This document shows, piece after piece, positions 17,391 through 26,643 of a stretch of 35,843 nt of DNA (the stretch's first letter is position 1; the number at the start of each line of letters is the position of its first letter). The DNA comes from Fidelibacterota bacterium (lineage in GTDB: Bacteria > Fidelibacterota > Marinisomatia > SCGC-AAA003-L08 > GCA-002704045), in NCBI GenBank assembly GCA_002704045.1, contig PAFF01000079.1, positions 6,785 to 42,627 of the forward strand, written 5' to 3'. Made by a program: the position numbers and the translations under genes. A model generated the notes under the pieces. The model had not been told where the DNA came from, made no database searches, and saw nothing but the letters and a program-made list of their open reading frames with translations.

Positions 17391-20300
17391 ATGCTCAGTT
17401 ATAAAAGTAAAATTATTAAAATGATATTCATTTTGACATTCATATCGAATGTATTTTCACAAGATGTAATATTAAATTTGGATGATGGTAGTCTAAATTA
17501 TACTAGCTCAGTTGAAATAGCTGGGTTTCAATTTGACCATAATGGATGTGTTGAGAATGCATCAGGTGGAGATGCTGCATCAAATGGATTTACGGTTTCA
17601 GCAAGTAGTTCCACAGTTTTAGCGTTTTCATTCTCTGGAGCTGTTATTCCATCTGGTGAAGGTACGCTTATTGAATTAGTAGGAACAATAACTGATACTT
17701 GCTTGAGTAATTTTGTTTTTTCTGGTTCTGGCGGGACATCACTTATTGTAGAATTTGGGAATAATACCCCACCACCTTGTGATGATATTGATAGTGATGA
17801 TATATGTGACGACATAGATGATTGTGTGGGTAACTATGATGAATGCGGTATATGCAATGGAGATGGAATAGCTGAAGCAGAATGTGATTGTGATGGTAAT
17901 GTTGTAGATATATGCGGTGAATGTGGTGGAGATGGTTCAAGTTGTATTGTAGAATTAAACTTTGGTGACTTTGGTGATGGTAGTATGGATATTATAATGT
18001 CAAGTAGTGTTGATGTAGCAGGCTTCCAATTTGATATATCTGGTGTAAATTTAATAGGTTCATCGGGTGGTAGTGCAAATGCTAATGGCTTTACAGTTTC
18101 ATCTAGTTCATCAACAGTATTAGGATTTAGTTTTAGCAGTAGTACAATTCCTGCTGGTGATGGTGTTCTTATAACGTTGAATTATGAAGCAACATCATTA
18201 AATGCTTGTTTTGATAATATAGTAATTTCAGGTTTAGGTGGTGTTTCACTTGAAACTTCTGCTGGAGATTGTATTACAGTTGGTGAACCATCTACAGTAA
18301 GCGTTCTCTATGATAGTATAGAAGATATCGCTGGTTTTCAATTTGGAGTAGAGGAAGGTGTTACTCTTTTGGGAGTCTCAGGCGGTGATGCGGCTGCTAA
18401 TGGATTTACCGTTACTGCTAGCGCATCAACTGTTTTAGGTTTTTCATTTTCGGGTTCAGTTATCCCTTCAGGTAGTGGTGTTTTAGTTGATCTTTTGGTT
18501 GATGATCCTTCAGCTCTTTGTTTAACAAATTTGGTGATTTCAGGTGAAGGTGGCGCATCTCTTGAAGCTTTTGTTGATGGTTGCAATACAATAGTTTATT
18601 CAGGTTGCACTGATGAAGACTCGGATAGTATTTGTGATAGTGAAGATGAGTGTATTGGTGAGTATGACGAATGTGGAGTATGTAATGGTGATGGTATAGC
18701 GGATGGATCTTGTGATTGTAACGATAATATAGAGGATTGTTCTGGTGTATGTGGTGGAGATGCTGTTGAAGATGAATGTGGAGTATGTAATGGTGATGGT
18801 CCAGATGAATACTATGATTGTGATGGAAACTGTTTAAATGATGAAGATGGTGATTTAGTTTGTGATGAATTAGATGATTGTATAGGTGAATATGATGAAT
18901 GTGAAATATGCAATGGTAATGGCTCAAGTTGTGCAGATCCAGATGTTACCTTAAGTTTAGATGGTGGGAATTTAAACTATGTAAGTTCTGTAGATATAGC
19001 AGGTTTTCAGTTTAATCATAATGGATGTGTTGTAAGTGCAACAGGTGGAGATGCCATAGCAAATGGATTTACGGTTTCAGCAAGTGGTTCTACTGTTTTA
19101 GGTTTTTCGTTTTCTGGAAGTGTCATCCCATCAGGTGAAGGTACATTAATTGAATTATCAGGAGACATAGTTGATGATTGCTTAAGTAGTTTTGTATTTT
19201 CTGGTACAAGTGGTACTTCACTTATTGTAGAATTTATAATTGGTATTGATAGTTATTATAATGTTGATTTAGTTGAAACTGGAAACTATCAATTAGTAAT
19301 TTTTCAATCATCCATTTCATTATTTGATTTGGGTGATGAAATTGGTGTTTTTGATGCAAATGGAATTTTAGAATCTTGCGATCCTTCATCTGGATGTATT
19401 GAACCATCGTACGGTGAGATTTTAGTAGGTTCTGGAATATGGGTAGGTTCGCAAATGGAAATTTCTGCAATAATGTCAGAGGATTTTTCAGATTTTGGTG
19501 GTTCCATATTAAATGGTGCGATTGATGGAAATCCATTACTAATTAAGGTATGGAAAGTAGCAGAGCAAACAGAATATATTGCTATTGCTACTTGGTCAGC
19601 AGGTGGTGGAGATTTTGGTGATTTAATTCTTGCAGTATCTGAACTTGAACTTGTTGGAGGTTCAGTTTTAGGATGTACAGATCCAAATGCGTGTAATTAT
19701 AATCCTGATGCTACTGAAGATGATGGAAGTTGTTTAGAGGAAGACTGTTTAGGACAATGCGGTGGAGATGCGGTTGTTGATGAATGTGGAGTATGTGATG
19801 GTGATGGTATAGCAGATGGAGCGTGTGATTGTGATGGTAATATAGAGGATTGTGCTGGAGAATGTGGTGGAGATGCAGTTATTGATGATTGTGGAGAATG
19901 TGGTGGAGATGGTTCAAGTTGTTCAGGTCCAGATGTTTATTTAACTCTTGATGGCGGTGATCTAAATTATACAAGTTCAGTAGATATAGCAGGTTTTCAA
20001 TTTAGTCATAATGGATGTGTTGAAAGTGCTGGTGGAGGAGATGCTGCATCAAATGGATTTACAGTTTCTTCAGGTGGTTCTACTATTTTAGCATTTTCAT
20101 TTTCTGGAAATGTTATTCCAGCAGGAGAGGGCACGCTGATTGAATTAGGAGGTGTTATAACAGATGACTGTTTGTTTGAGTTCATTTTTTCAGGAGAAGG
20201 TGGTATAACATTAGATGTAGAATTTTATTCTCCCCCTTGCGATGATATAGATAGTGATGAAATATGTGATGATGTAGATGATTGTGTTGGTGATTATGAT

Positions 20301-23300
20301 GAATGTGGAGTTTGTAATGGTAATGGAACGTCCTGCCCTGATACACCTCAGAACCTAGTGGCAACAGGAGATCTAAACCAAATAATATTAAATTGGTCAC
20401 CTGCTCAAGCTTCATTGAACCAAACTAATAATATTGATAGAGATACATGTGATCCAATTACTGGTTGGTGCTATACATTGAGTATAGAAAATTCTTATTA
20501 CATGTTTGAAAATATATACATAAATAATCAATTAATTCATGAAGGTTCTGTTACTGCCCCAACATCTTGTCCAAATTTAGATTGTGATGTCATAGGAGCT
20601 ATTTGTAATGATAATTTAGTTTCGTGGACATATCCTTTTTTCAATAGTGTATTTACTATACCAGTGATGGGACAAAGTGGTGTTACTCCTAATACTGAAG
20701 AATATTGTGGTAATGGACAAGTACCTTCTTTTGTTGTATTTGATATTTCATCGGGACAGGTTATTAATCTTGAATATATTGGAAACGACTCTATACCTGG
20801 GTTTACGAGTCTTCAAACTTATATGTTTGGTGAAGATTTTGATTATGATGGGTTTTTAAATGCATCGATTGAAATTTCATATAATGTTTACAGGGATGGA
20901 TTGCTTTATGCTGAAGGAATTCAAGAGACTACGTTCATTGATCAAAACCTTGAAGATAATGAATACCACTGTTATCAAGTAACTCAATTTGTAGGTGACC
21001 AAGAATCAGGATTTTCAAATCAGTCTTGTGCAACAACAGATATGCCAGGATGTACAAATATTGAAGCCTGTAATTATAACCCTGAAGCAACAATAGATGA
21101 TGGAAGTTGTTTAGAGGAAGACTGTTTAGGAGAATGTGGTGGTGACGCGGTGATTGATGATTGTGGTGTATGTGATGGTAACAACGATGATCAGGATTGT
21201 TTTGGTGAATGTGGTGGAGATGCAGAATTAGATGATTGTGGTGTATGTGATGGAGATGGTTTAACTTGTTATGCTAAAATCATCGTTGATTCACCATTAA
21301 CTGGATATATATCTTATAATGGAAAAGTAACAATTGTTATTAATGATGAACAATCAGAAATCAATTTAGATGATTCAGTTGAAGTTTTTATTGACAACTT
21401 TTCTGTTAAAAAAATACTTTATCAGGATATTTCAGATGATAATAGCTTTGAGGTTAATATAAAATATTTGTGGGATCATTTTATAAGTTTAGAAAGTGTT
21501 AATTTAAAATTGGTTGTATTAGATCCAACAGGAGAACCTTATACAAATAATGATGCAACTTTAGAAATTAATAATATTCAAGTTAGTCCTCCTTCAAATT
21601 TTGTAATAAATGGTGTTCAAGATACCTTATCAGTATTTACTTATTACATTAATAATGCTATTTACGAAAGTTATAGTTTAACTGAAGATGATTGGATAGG
21701 CTTTTTCTGTAATAATGAAGAAAATGGATTAAATATCATTGGCACTCAAAAGTGGGGATATATAAATCCAGAAGAATATCTTGAAATATTAGAAATAGAA
21801 ATTGATGAAAATTGGTGTCAATCAGAAGATGGCTTATGTACTTGGTCAAGGTTAAGATTATATCAGGATATAGTTGATAATGGGTCATGTGATATAGGAG
21901 ATACTTTATCAATTCAAATGTACATAGCTGAAAATGATAGTATTTTTCCTGCTATAACTCAAAATGAATATTTATTAGGCGAAAATAATATTTATATTGA
22001 TGATATTTGGGCAAATGTAGAGGATTGTAATGGTGTTGCCGGTGGTACAGCATTTTATGATGAATGTGACATATGTTCAGGAGGAGATACTGGTATAATT
22101 CCTAATGATACATTAGATTGTAATGGTGATTGTGATGGCTTAGCTCTAATAGATGATTGTGGAATATGTTGTGATGGAAATACATCTATTGAATGTTCAA
22201 CCTATAACAATGATGGAGACATTCCTGTGGTTACTGGTGTTATGGATTGCAATAATCATTGCCCAGGTGATTCTGATTATGGTATTGAATTTCCAGATTG
22301 TCAAGGAGATTGCTTTGGTGATGCTTATCTTGATGAATGTGAGATATGTGATTATGATTCTAATAATAATAATGAAACTTGCAGTGGTTGTATAGATCCT
22401 CTTGCTAATAATACTGATGAAGACGCAACATTAGATGATGGAAGTTGTACATATGACGTTCAAGTGGCTATTAATGAGTTTTTTTATAGAGCTACAATTA
22501 ATGTAGATATTCCAGATTATGTTGAGATTATTAACGTTACTCAAGAAACAAAAGATCTTAATAATTGGACAATTGAAACAAGTTCAGGAGATCATAATCT
22601 TAGTCAATATAATATTGAATTTTTACCACAAAGTTTAATTTTGATTACAGGTTCAGGTAATTTTTATGATTCTTTAGGAAATATAGTCAACCTTAACAAT
22701 AGGTATGTTATTCCTGGTTTTTCATTATCCTCTTATGATGACTACATTATTTTAAGAGACTCTGAAAATGATATTGTAGATGAGGTGATATATAGTGATG
22801 ATGATGTTTGGCCTGTTGGAAATTCTAACAGGGGGCATGCTCTAGAACTTAATAATTTTTATTATGATAATAATGATGTAGAATATTGGTTTTCAGCTGA
22901 TGAGAGCGTAATGAGTCCTTACATGTATAATTCAGATGGTGAACTTGAAAATTATGGAACACCTTTAGAAAATAATAGTAATTATATAGGTAATGAAATC
23001 GGTTGTGATGGAGTACTATTTAGTGATGCAACATTAGATGATTGTGATGTATGTGATGGAAATAATCTTTATAATATTATAGGAAATTCATCTAGTGGTT
23101 GGAATTGTGGTGAAAATTATGAAAATTGTGATGAAGTGGATTGTGAAGGAGACTGCATTGAAGGCACCCCAAATTGGGATTTAGGTGAGGATATTTTACC
23201 TGATTGTAATGGAATCTGTTTTGGTGATGCAGAATTTGATGATTGTGGTTTATGCGGGGGAGATAATTCAACTTGTTCAGATTGCGCAGGAATACCAAAC

Positions 23301-24473
23301 GGAGATACAGTAGTGGACGAATGTGGTCTATGTGATGGAGATAATTATAATTGTGAAGATCCTGACTCTTCATGTTTGTGTGCAGGTTGTATGGATAACA
23401 CTCCTGGTTTGGCACCTGATATATATGGATGTTGTGCTGATCAAGTATGGAATCCTAATGAAAGCATTTGTCAAGATGGAACTTCAGTAAATGAAGAAGG
23501 GTATTGTTTGGAAAACAATGGATACTACTTTACAAATTATGACCCATTAATACTGATAGATAACGGATCTTGTTCAACGTGGAATCCTGAAATTATTTCA
23601 ATAATCGATATCCCTGAAGATCAAGGATATCATGTTTATTTAACTTTCTCTAAAGCTCATTTTGATGATGAATCTTTGCCAAGAGAAACTGCGGGTTATT
23701 CAATTGAAAGATTAGATAATATTGAAGGTATTCAAACTTGGGTGAATGTAGCTTCAGGATTTGCTTATGGGCAACTTGAATATACTTATGAGGTTGAAAC
23801 TTTGATAAATTACATAGACAGTCTTAGTAATGGTAATACCACATTCAGAGTTATTGCATCTATGGATGAAGGATTATATTTGTCAGATGAATTTTCAGGT
23901 TTTTCTATTGATAATATAATTCCAAGTTCTCCAACTGGAATTAACATTTTAATTATTGATAACAATATAAATTTAAATTGGAATCAAAACCAGGATATTG
24001 ATTTAGATTACTATAATATTTATTATAAATATGTTGATGAAGAAGAGTGGAATTATGATGGTAGTACAAATCAAACAAATTATAATTTGGATTATGATTC
24101 TGATCTGGTAACTGAAATATTTATAACAGCAGTAGATATAAATGATAATGAAAGTGAAAGTTCTCAAATAGTTTCTACATTAGGACTAGCTGCAAATATA
24201 AATTTACCAAAAAGTTTTGAGATATTTGGTAGCTATCCTAATCCATTTAATCCAATAACAAATATAAGTTATTCTATCCCAAGTTCTGATTTAGTACAAG
24301 TTTCAGTTTATAATATCAATGGGATTTTAGTGAAAATAATATATGATGGAATCCAACAATCAGGCTTACATAATATTAAATGGGATGCTAACCTTTATGC
24401 ATCAGGAATTTATTTTATAAAAATCCATTACAAAAACAAGGTTGAGATTCAAAAAGTACTCTTATTAAAATAG
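17391..24473 (+). CDS. Giant T9SS-type surface protein with five cohesin-like modules and Asp/Cys-rich repeats
   Basis: The 2360-residue protein has a signal peptide (about 1-23). Five homologous beta modules (26-122, 187-288, 302-394, 518-614, 848-944) share a VDIAGFQF strand, an xNGFTVSxSxSTVLxFSFS core and an SGxGGxSL end. They resemble cohesins. Between them are Asp/Cys linkers ([25 protein letters not shown]) like thrombospondin-3 calcium repeats. GC-D-ACNYNP units occur near 761, 1220 and 1666. Fibronectin-III-like parts are near 985-1215 and 2180-2265, and a lamin-tail-like domain at about 1691-1815. Residues 2276-2360 are a T9SS-type C-terminal domain (SYPNPFNP). It probably acts as a calcium-stabilised surface scaffold or adhesin. 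A barrel gene follows after 10 bp. Confidence 0.85.
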   Translation: MLSYKSKIIKMIFILTFISNVFSQDVILNLDDGSLNYTSSVEIAGFQFDHNGCVENASGGDAASNGFTVSASSSTVLAFSFSGAVIPSGEGTLIELVGTITDTCLSNFVFSGSGGTSLIVEFGNNTPPPCDDIDSDDICDDIDDCVGNYDECGICNGDGIAEAECDCDGNVVDICGECGGDGSSCIVELNFGDFGDGSMDIIMSSSVDVAGFQFDISGVNLIGSSGGSANANGFTVSSSSSTVLGFSFSSSTIPAGDGVLITLNYEATSLNACFDNIVISGLGGVSLETSAGDCITVGEPSTVSVLYDSIEDIAGFQFGVEEGVTLLGVSGGDAAANGFTVTASASTVLGFSFSGSVIPSGSGVLVDLLVDDPSALCLTNLVISGEGGASLEAFVDGCNTIVYSGCTDEDSDSICDSEDECIGEYDECGVCNGDGIADGSCDCNDNIEDCSGVCGGDAVEDECGVCNGDGPDEYYDCDGNCLNDEDGDLVCDELDDCIGEYDECEICNGNGSSCADPDVTLSLDGGNLNYVSSVDIAGFQFNHNGCVVSATGGDAIANGFTVSASGSTVLGFSFSGSVIPSGEGTLIELSGDIVDDCLSSFVFSGTSGTSLIVEFIIGIDSYYNVDLVETGNYQLVIFQSSISLFDLGDEIGVFDANGILESCDPSSGCIEPSYGEILVGSGIWVGSQMEISAIMSEDFSDFGGSILNGAIDGNPLLIKVWKVAEQTEYIAIATWSAGGGDFGDLILAVSELELVGGSVLGCTDPNACNYNPDATEDDGSCLEEDCLGQCGGDAVVDECGVCDGDGIADGACDCDGNIEDCAGECGGDAVIDDCGECGGDGSSCSGPDVYLTLDGGDLNYTSSVDIAGFQFSHNGCVESAGGGDAASNGFTVSSGGSTILAFSFSGNVIPAGEGTLIELGGVITDDCLFEFIFSGEGGITLDVEFYSPPCDDIDSDEICDDVDDCVGDYDECGVCNGNGTSCPDTPQNLVATGDLNQIILNWSPAQASLNQTNNIDRDTCDPITGWCYTLSIENSYYMFENIYINNQLIHEGSVTAPTSCPNLDCDVIGAICNDNLVSWTYPFFNSVFTIPVMGQSGVTPNTEEYCGNGQVPSFVVFDISSGQVINLEYIGNDSIPGFTSLQTYMFGEDFDYDGFLNASIEISYNVYRDGLLYAEGIQETTFIDQNLEDNEYHCYQVTQFVGDQESGFSNQSCATTDMPGCTNIEACNYNPEATIDDGSCLEEDCLGECGGDAVIDDCGVCDGNNDDQDCFGECGGDAELDDCGVCDGDGLTCYAKIIVDSPLTGYISYNGKVTIVINDEQSEINLDDSVEVFIDNFSVKKILYQDISDDNSFEVNIKYLWDHFISLESVNLKLVVLDPTGEPYTNNDATLEINNIQVSPPSNFVINGVQDTLSVFTYYINNAIYESYSLTEDDWIGFFCNNEENGLNIIGTQKWGYINPEEYLEILEIEIDENWCQSEDGLCTWSRLRLYQDIVDNGSCDIGDTLSIQMYIAENDSIFPAITQNEYLLGENNIYIDDIWANVEDCNGVAGGTAFYDECDICSGGDTGIIPNDTLDCNGDCDGLALIDDCGICCDGNTSIECSTYNNDGDIPVVTGVMDCNNHCPGDSDYGIEFPDCQGDCFGDAYLDECEICDYDSNNNNETCSGCIDPLANNTDEDATLDDGSCTYDVQVAINEFFYRATINVDIPDYVEIINVTQETKDLNNWTIETSSGDHNLSQYNIEFLPQSLILITGSGNFYDSLGNIVNLNNRYVIPGFSLSSYDDYIILRDSENDIVDEVIYSDDDVWPVGNSNRGHALELNNFYYDNNDVEYWFSADESVMSPYMYNSDGELENYGTPLENNSNYIGNEIGCDGVLFSDATLDDCDVCDGNNLYNIIGNSSSGWNCGENYENCDEVDCEGDCIEGTPNWDLGEDILPDCNGICFGDAEFDDCGLCGGDNSTCSDCAGIPNGDTVVDECGLCDGDNYNCEDPDSSCLCAGCMDNTPGLAPDIYGCCADQVWNPNESICQDGTSVNEEGYCLENNGYYFTNYDPLILIDNGSCSTWNPEIISIIDIPEDQGYHVYLTFSKAHFDDESLPRETAGYSIERLDNIEGIQTWVNVASGFAYGQLEYTYEVETLINYIDSLSNGNTTFRVIASMDEGLYLSDEFSGFSIDNIIPSSPTGINILIIDNNINLNWNQNQDIDLDYYNIYYKYVDEEEWNYDGSTNQTNYNLDYDSDLVTEIFITAVDINDNESESSQIVSTLGLAANINLPKSFEIFGSYPNPFNPITNISYSIPSSDLVQVSVYNINGILVKIIYDGIQQSGLHNIKWDANLYASGIYFIKIHYKNKVEIQKVLLLK
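17466..20222 (+). repeat. Five intragenic module repeats in the giant surface protein
   Basis: The units lie at 17466-17756, 17949-18254, 18294-18572, 18942-19232 and 19932-20222. Units 1, 4 and 5 are close to one another (all contain a HNGC segment and GEGTLIEL) and carry Asp/Cys linkers. Units 2 and 3 form a second class, joined to each other by only a few residues. This implies a two-module ancestor followed by duplications of one type. Confidence 0.8.
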
Positions 24474-24483
24474 GAATTAAAAT

Positions 24484-25251
24484 ATGAAAAAATTATTTTT
24501 TTTATATATATGCTCTTTTTTATACTCTAATGGTTTAGGCATCAATTTATCATTGATTGGACATTTGCCAAGAGGAGAATTTAAAGAAGAGCTGAAAAAT
24601 GATCAAGGTAATATAGCAAACGGCTATGGTTTTGATATTAATGCAATGTATTATGTAAATGATAATTTTGCTATTGGTATTAATGGTGGAAATAGTATTT
24701 ATGGTAATAATAGAAGATCAATTCCATTCAATTATTTTACTGATTTAATAACTATAACTGAAGAAACAAAAAACGCGATAAGCTATGGGCATTTATTTTT
24801 TAAAGTACTACCTTTTCAATCAAGAGTAAAGCCTTATTTCGAAGGATTAATTGGTATGAAAAATTTAAATACTAATACAAGATTATTTAATGAAAATTGT
24901 ACAGACGATCCAGAAACAGACCATGACGATTGTGAAATAGCTGAATCGACAAATTCATCAGATAATGCATTTAGTTATGGATTAGGATTAGGTTTTGAAG
25001 TTGTATTGATCGAATCATCAAGTTCAAATTTATTAGATTCAATAGATAAAATTTCTGATGAGGAATTTGCAGGTGAATTATCATTTCTTTTTAGTTTTAG
25101 ATATCTTTACGGAGATGAAGCTCAGTACTTGAAAGAAGGATCTATAGAATTTTCTAATCCTGAAGATGGACCTGTACAAACTTCATTTAATTACAGTAAT
25201 TCCAAAACAGATTTAATACAAATTAATATAGGTTTGAAAGTTAAGTTTTAA
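24484..25251 (+). CDS. Small outer-membrane beta-barrel protein
   Basis: The 255-residue protein has a signal peptide (about 1-19). Its amphipathic strands are rich in Gly, Tyr, Phe and Asn (YGFDINAMYYV, FAIGINGG, SYGLGLGFEVV, LSFLFSFRYLYG), and it ends in the barrel-type terminal strand IQINIGLKVKF. Size fits an eight-stranded OmpA/OmpW-like barrel. Two close cysteine-containing patches (around 139-152) probably lie in an outer loop. It begins 10 bp after the giant surface protein, so it is likely co-expressed and could be an outer-membrane partner. No named family is recognised. Confidence 0.7.
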   Translation: MKKLFFLYICSFLYSNGLGINLSLIGHLPRGEFKEELKNDQGNIANGYGFDINAMYYVNDNFAIGINGGNSIYGNNRRSIPFNYFTDLITITEETKNAISYGHLFFKVLPFQSRVKPYFEGLIGMKNLNTNTRLFNENCTDDPETDHDDCEIAESTNSSDNAFSYGLGLGFEVVLIESSSSNLLDSIDKISDEEFAGELSFLFSFRYLYGDEAQYLKEGSIEFSNPEDGPVQTSFNYSNSKTDLIQINIGLKVKF

Positions 25252-25315
25252 ATTTATATAAAAAATAATTTCTCCTTACAATCCTGATTTATGTAAGTTT
25301 AAGCTATTAATTTTT

Positions 25316-25655
<340 letters not shown>

Positions 25656-25677
25656 CATTATTATTATATTATATGCT

Positions 25678-26553
25678 ATGAAAAAGGTTTTAGTTATAAT
25701 ATTAATTATATTTTTAAACTCATGCTCATCTTATAAAGTTAATAATCAATTATTTGAAGCAGATGAAAAAATTTGTTTAGTTTTGTCAGTAGGAAGCGAG
25801 AAAGGTATAGCACATTTTGGTGCGATTGATGCTCTTAAAGAGTTAAATATAGATATTAAATACATATATGGTAATAGTGCAGGTTCATTAGTTGGTGGCA
25901 TGTACGCTTTTAATCCTAATGTGAACTTTGAAACTGATTCAAAAAAAATTATAAATACCTACTTTAATAAAACTAAAAAAGAGAAAGTTAATAATACAAT
26001 ATTCAATACATTATTTTCAATGATTTTAACAGGAGGAGTTTTAGGATGGGAAAACTTATTTTTTGGTGGTCTTTCATATGCAAATGTTAAGAAAATTGAT
26101 TTTGATAGGTTTCATCAAGTCATAGATGAATATTTTAATTATTCGGATATTGATGATACAAAAATTTTATTTGCTACCTCTTATATGGATATTAATAAAG
26201 GAATTGTTATTAAAAATAATGGCAGTTTAGCTAGTGCAATTTCTAAAAGTTGCAATAATCCTTTTATATTTAAAGAAATTTCAAACGAATTTGACCCTGC
26301 TGCAGATAGATTATCAGTTACCCCAATTGAAGATGCATATAATCATTTTAATCCAGATAAAATAATTGCTATAAATGTTTCGCAAAGTCCTGCATATTAT
26401 TCAGAACAAATCAAGGCCAAAATTTTTGAGATACCAATAGAATTGAATGAATATGATTTAAATGACAAAAAAAATCAAGAAAATATTAAATCTATATATA
26501 ATGAATATTATTCAAAAGGATTCAATACAGTGATGGAATACTTCAATCAATAA
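25678..26553 (+). CDS. Patatin-like phospholipase lipoprotein
   Basis: The 291-residue protein has a lipobox LNSC (Cys16), so it is lipid-anchored. The patatin fold is shown by a Gly-rich oxyanion segment (SVGSEKGIAHFGAI, about 37-50) and the nucleophile elbow GNSAG with Ser67. The catalytic Asp is normally in DGG/DGA; here the matching stretch is EFDPAADRLSVTPIEDA with Asp206, an unusual DPA. A Ser-Asp dyad is therefore possible but altered. The likely role is a periplasmic or outer-membrane lipid acyl hydrolase. It is the first gene after the left tRNA-Leu repeat. Its start has no clear Shine-Dalgarno. Confidence 0.8.
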   Translation: MKKVLVIILIIFLNSCSSYKVNNQLFEADEKICLVLSVGSEKGIAHFGAIDALKELNIDIKYIYGNSAGSLVGGMYAFNPNVNFETDSKKIINTYFNKTKKEKVNNTIFNTLFSMILTGGVLGWENLFFGGLSYANVKKIDFDRFHQVIDEYFNYSDIDDTKILFATSYMDINKGIVIKNNGSLASAISKSCNNPFIFKEISNEFDPAADRLSVTPIEDAYNHFNPDKIIAINVSQSPAYYSEQIKAKIFEIPIELNEYDLNDKKNQENIKSIYNEYYSKGFNTVMEYFNQ

Positions 26554-26643
26554 TTATATTTACTAAATGAACCTTGTTTCACTGTTTATTTTTTTATATA
26601 AACATATCTTTTTAAATTCAAACTCAAAAAAATGGATATTCAT

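Noticed and set aside
17743..18927. Long His-rich minus-strand open frames opposite the giant gene (also 12862-13140, 23092-23415)
   Set aside because: They are the antisense of GAT/GGT/TGT-rich Asp-Gly-Cys repeats. Their His/Leu/Tyr monotony follows from that and they lack ribosome binding sites.
17760..19920. Regularly spaced Asp/Cys repeats resembling a CRISPR-like pattern at DNA level
   Set aside because: The repeats are in frame, vary in length and sequence, and encode protein linkers; there are no unique spacers of constant size.
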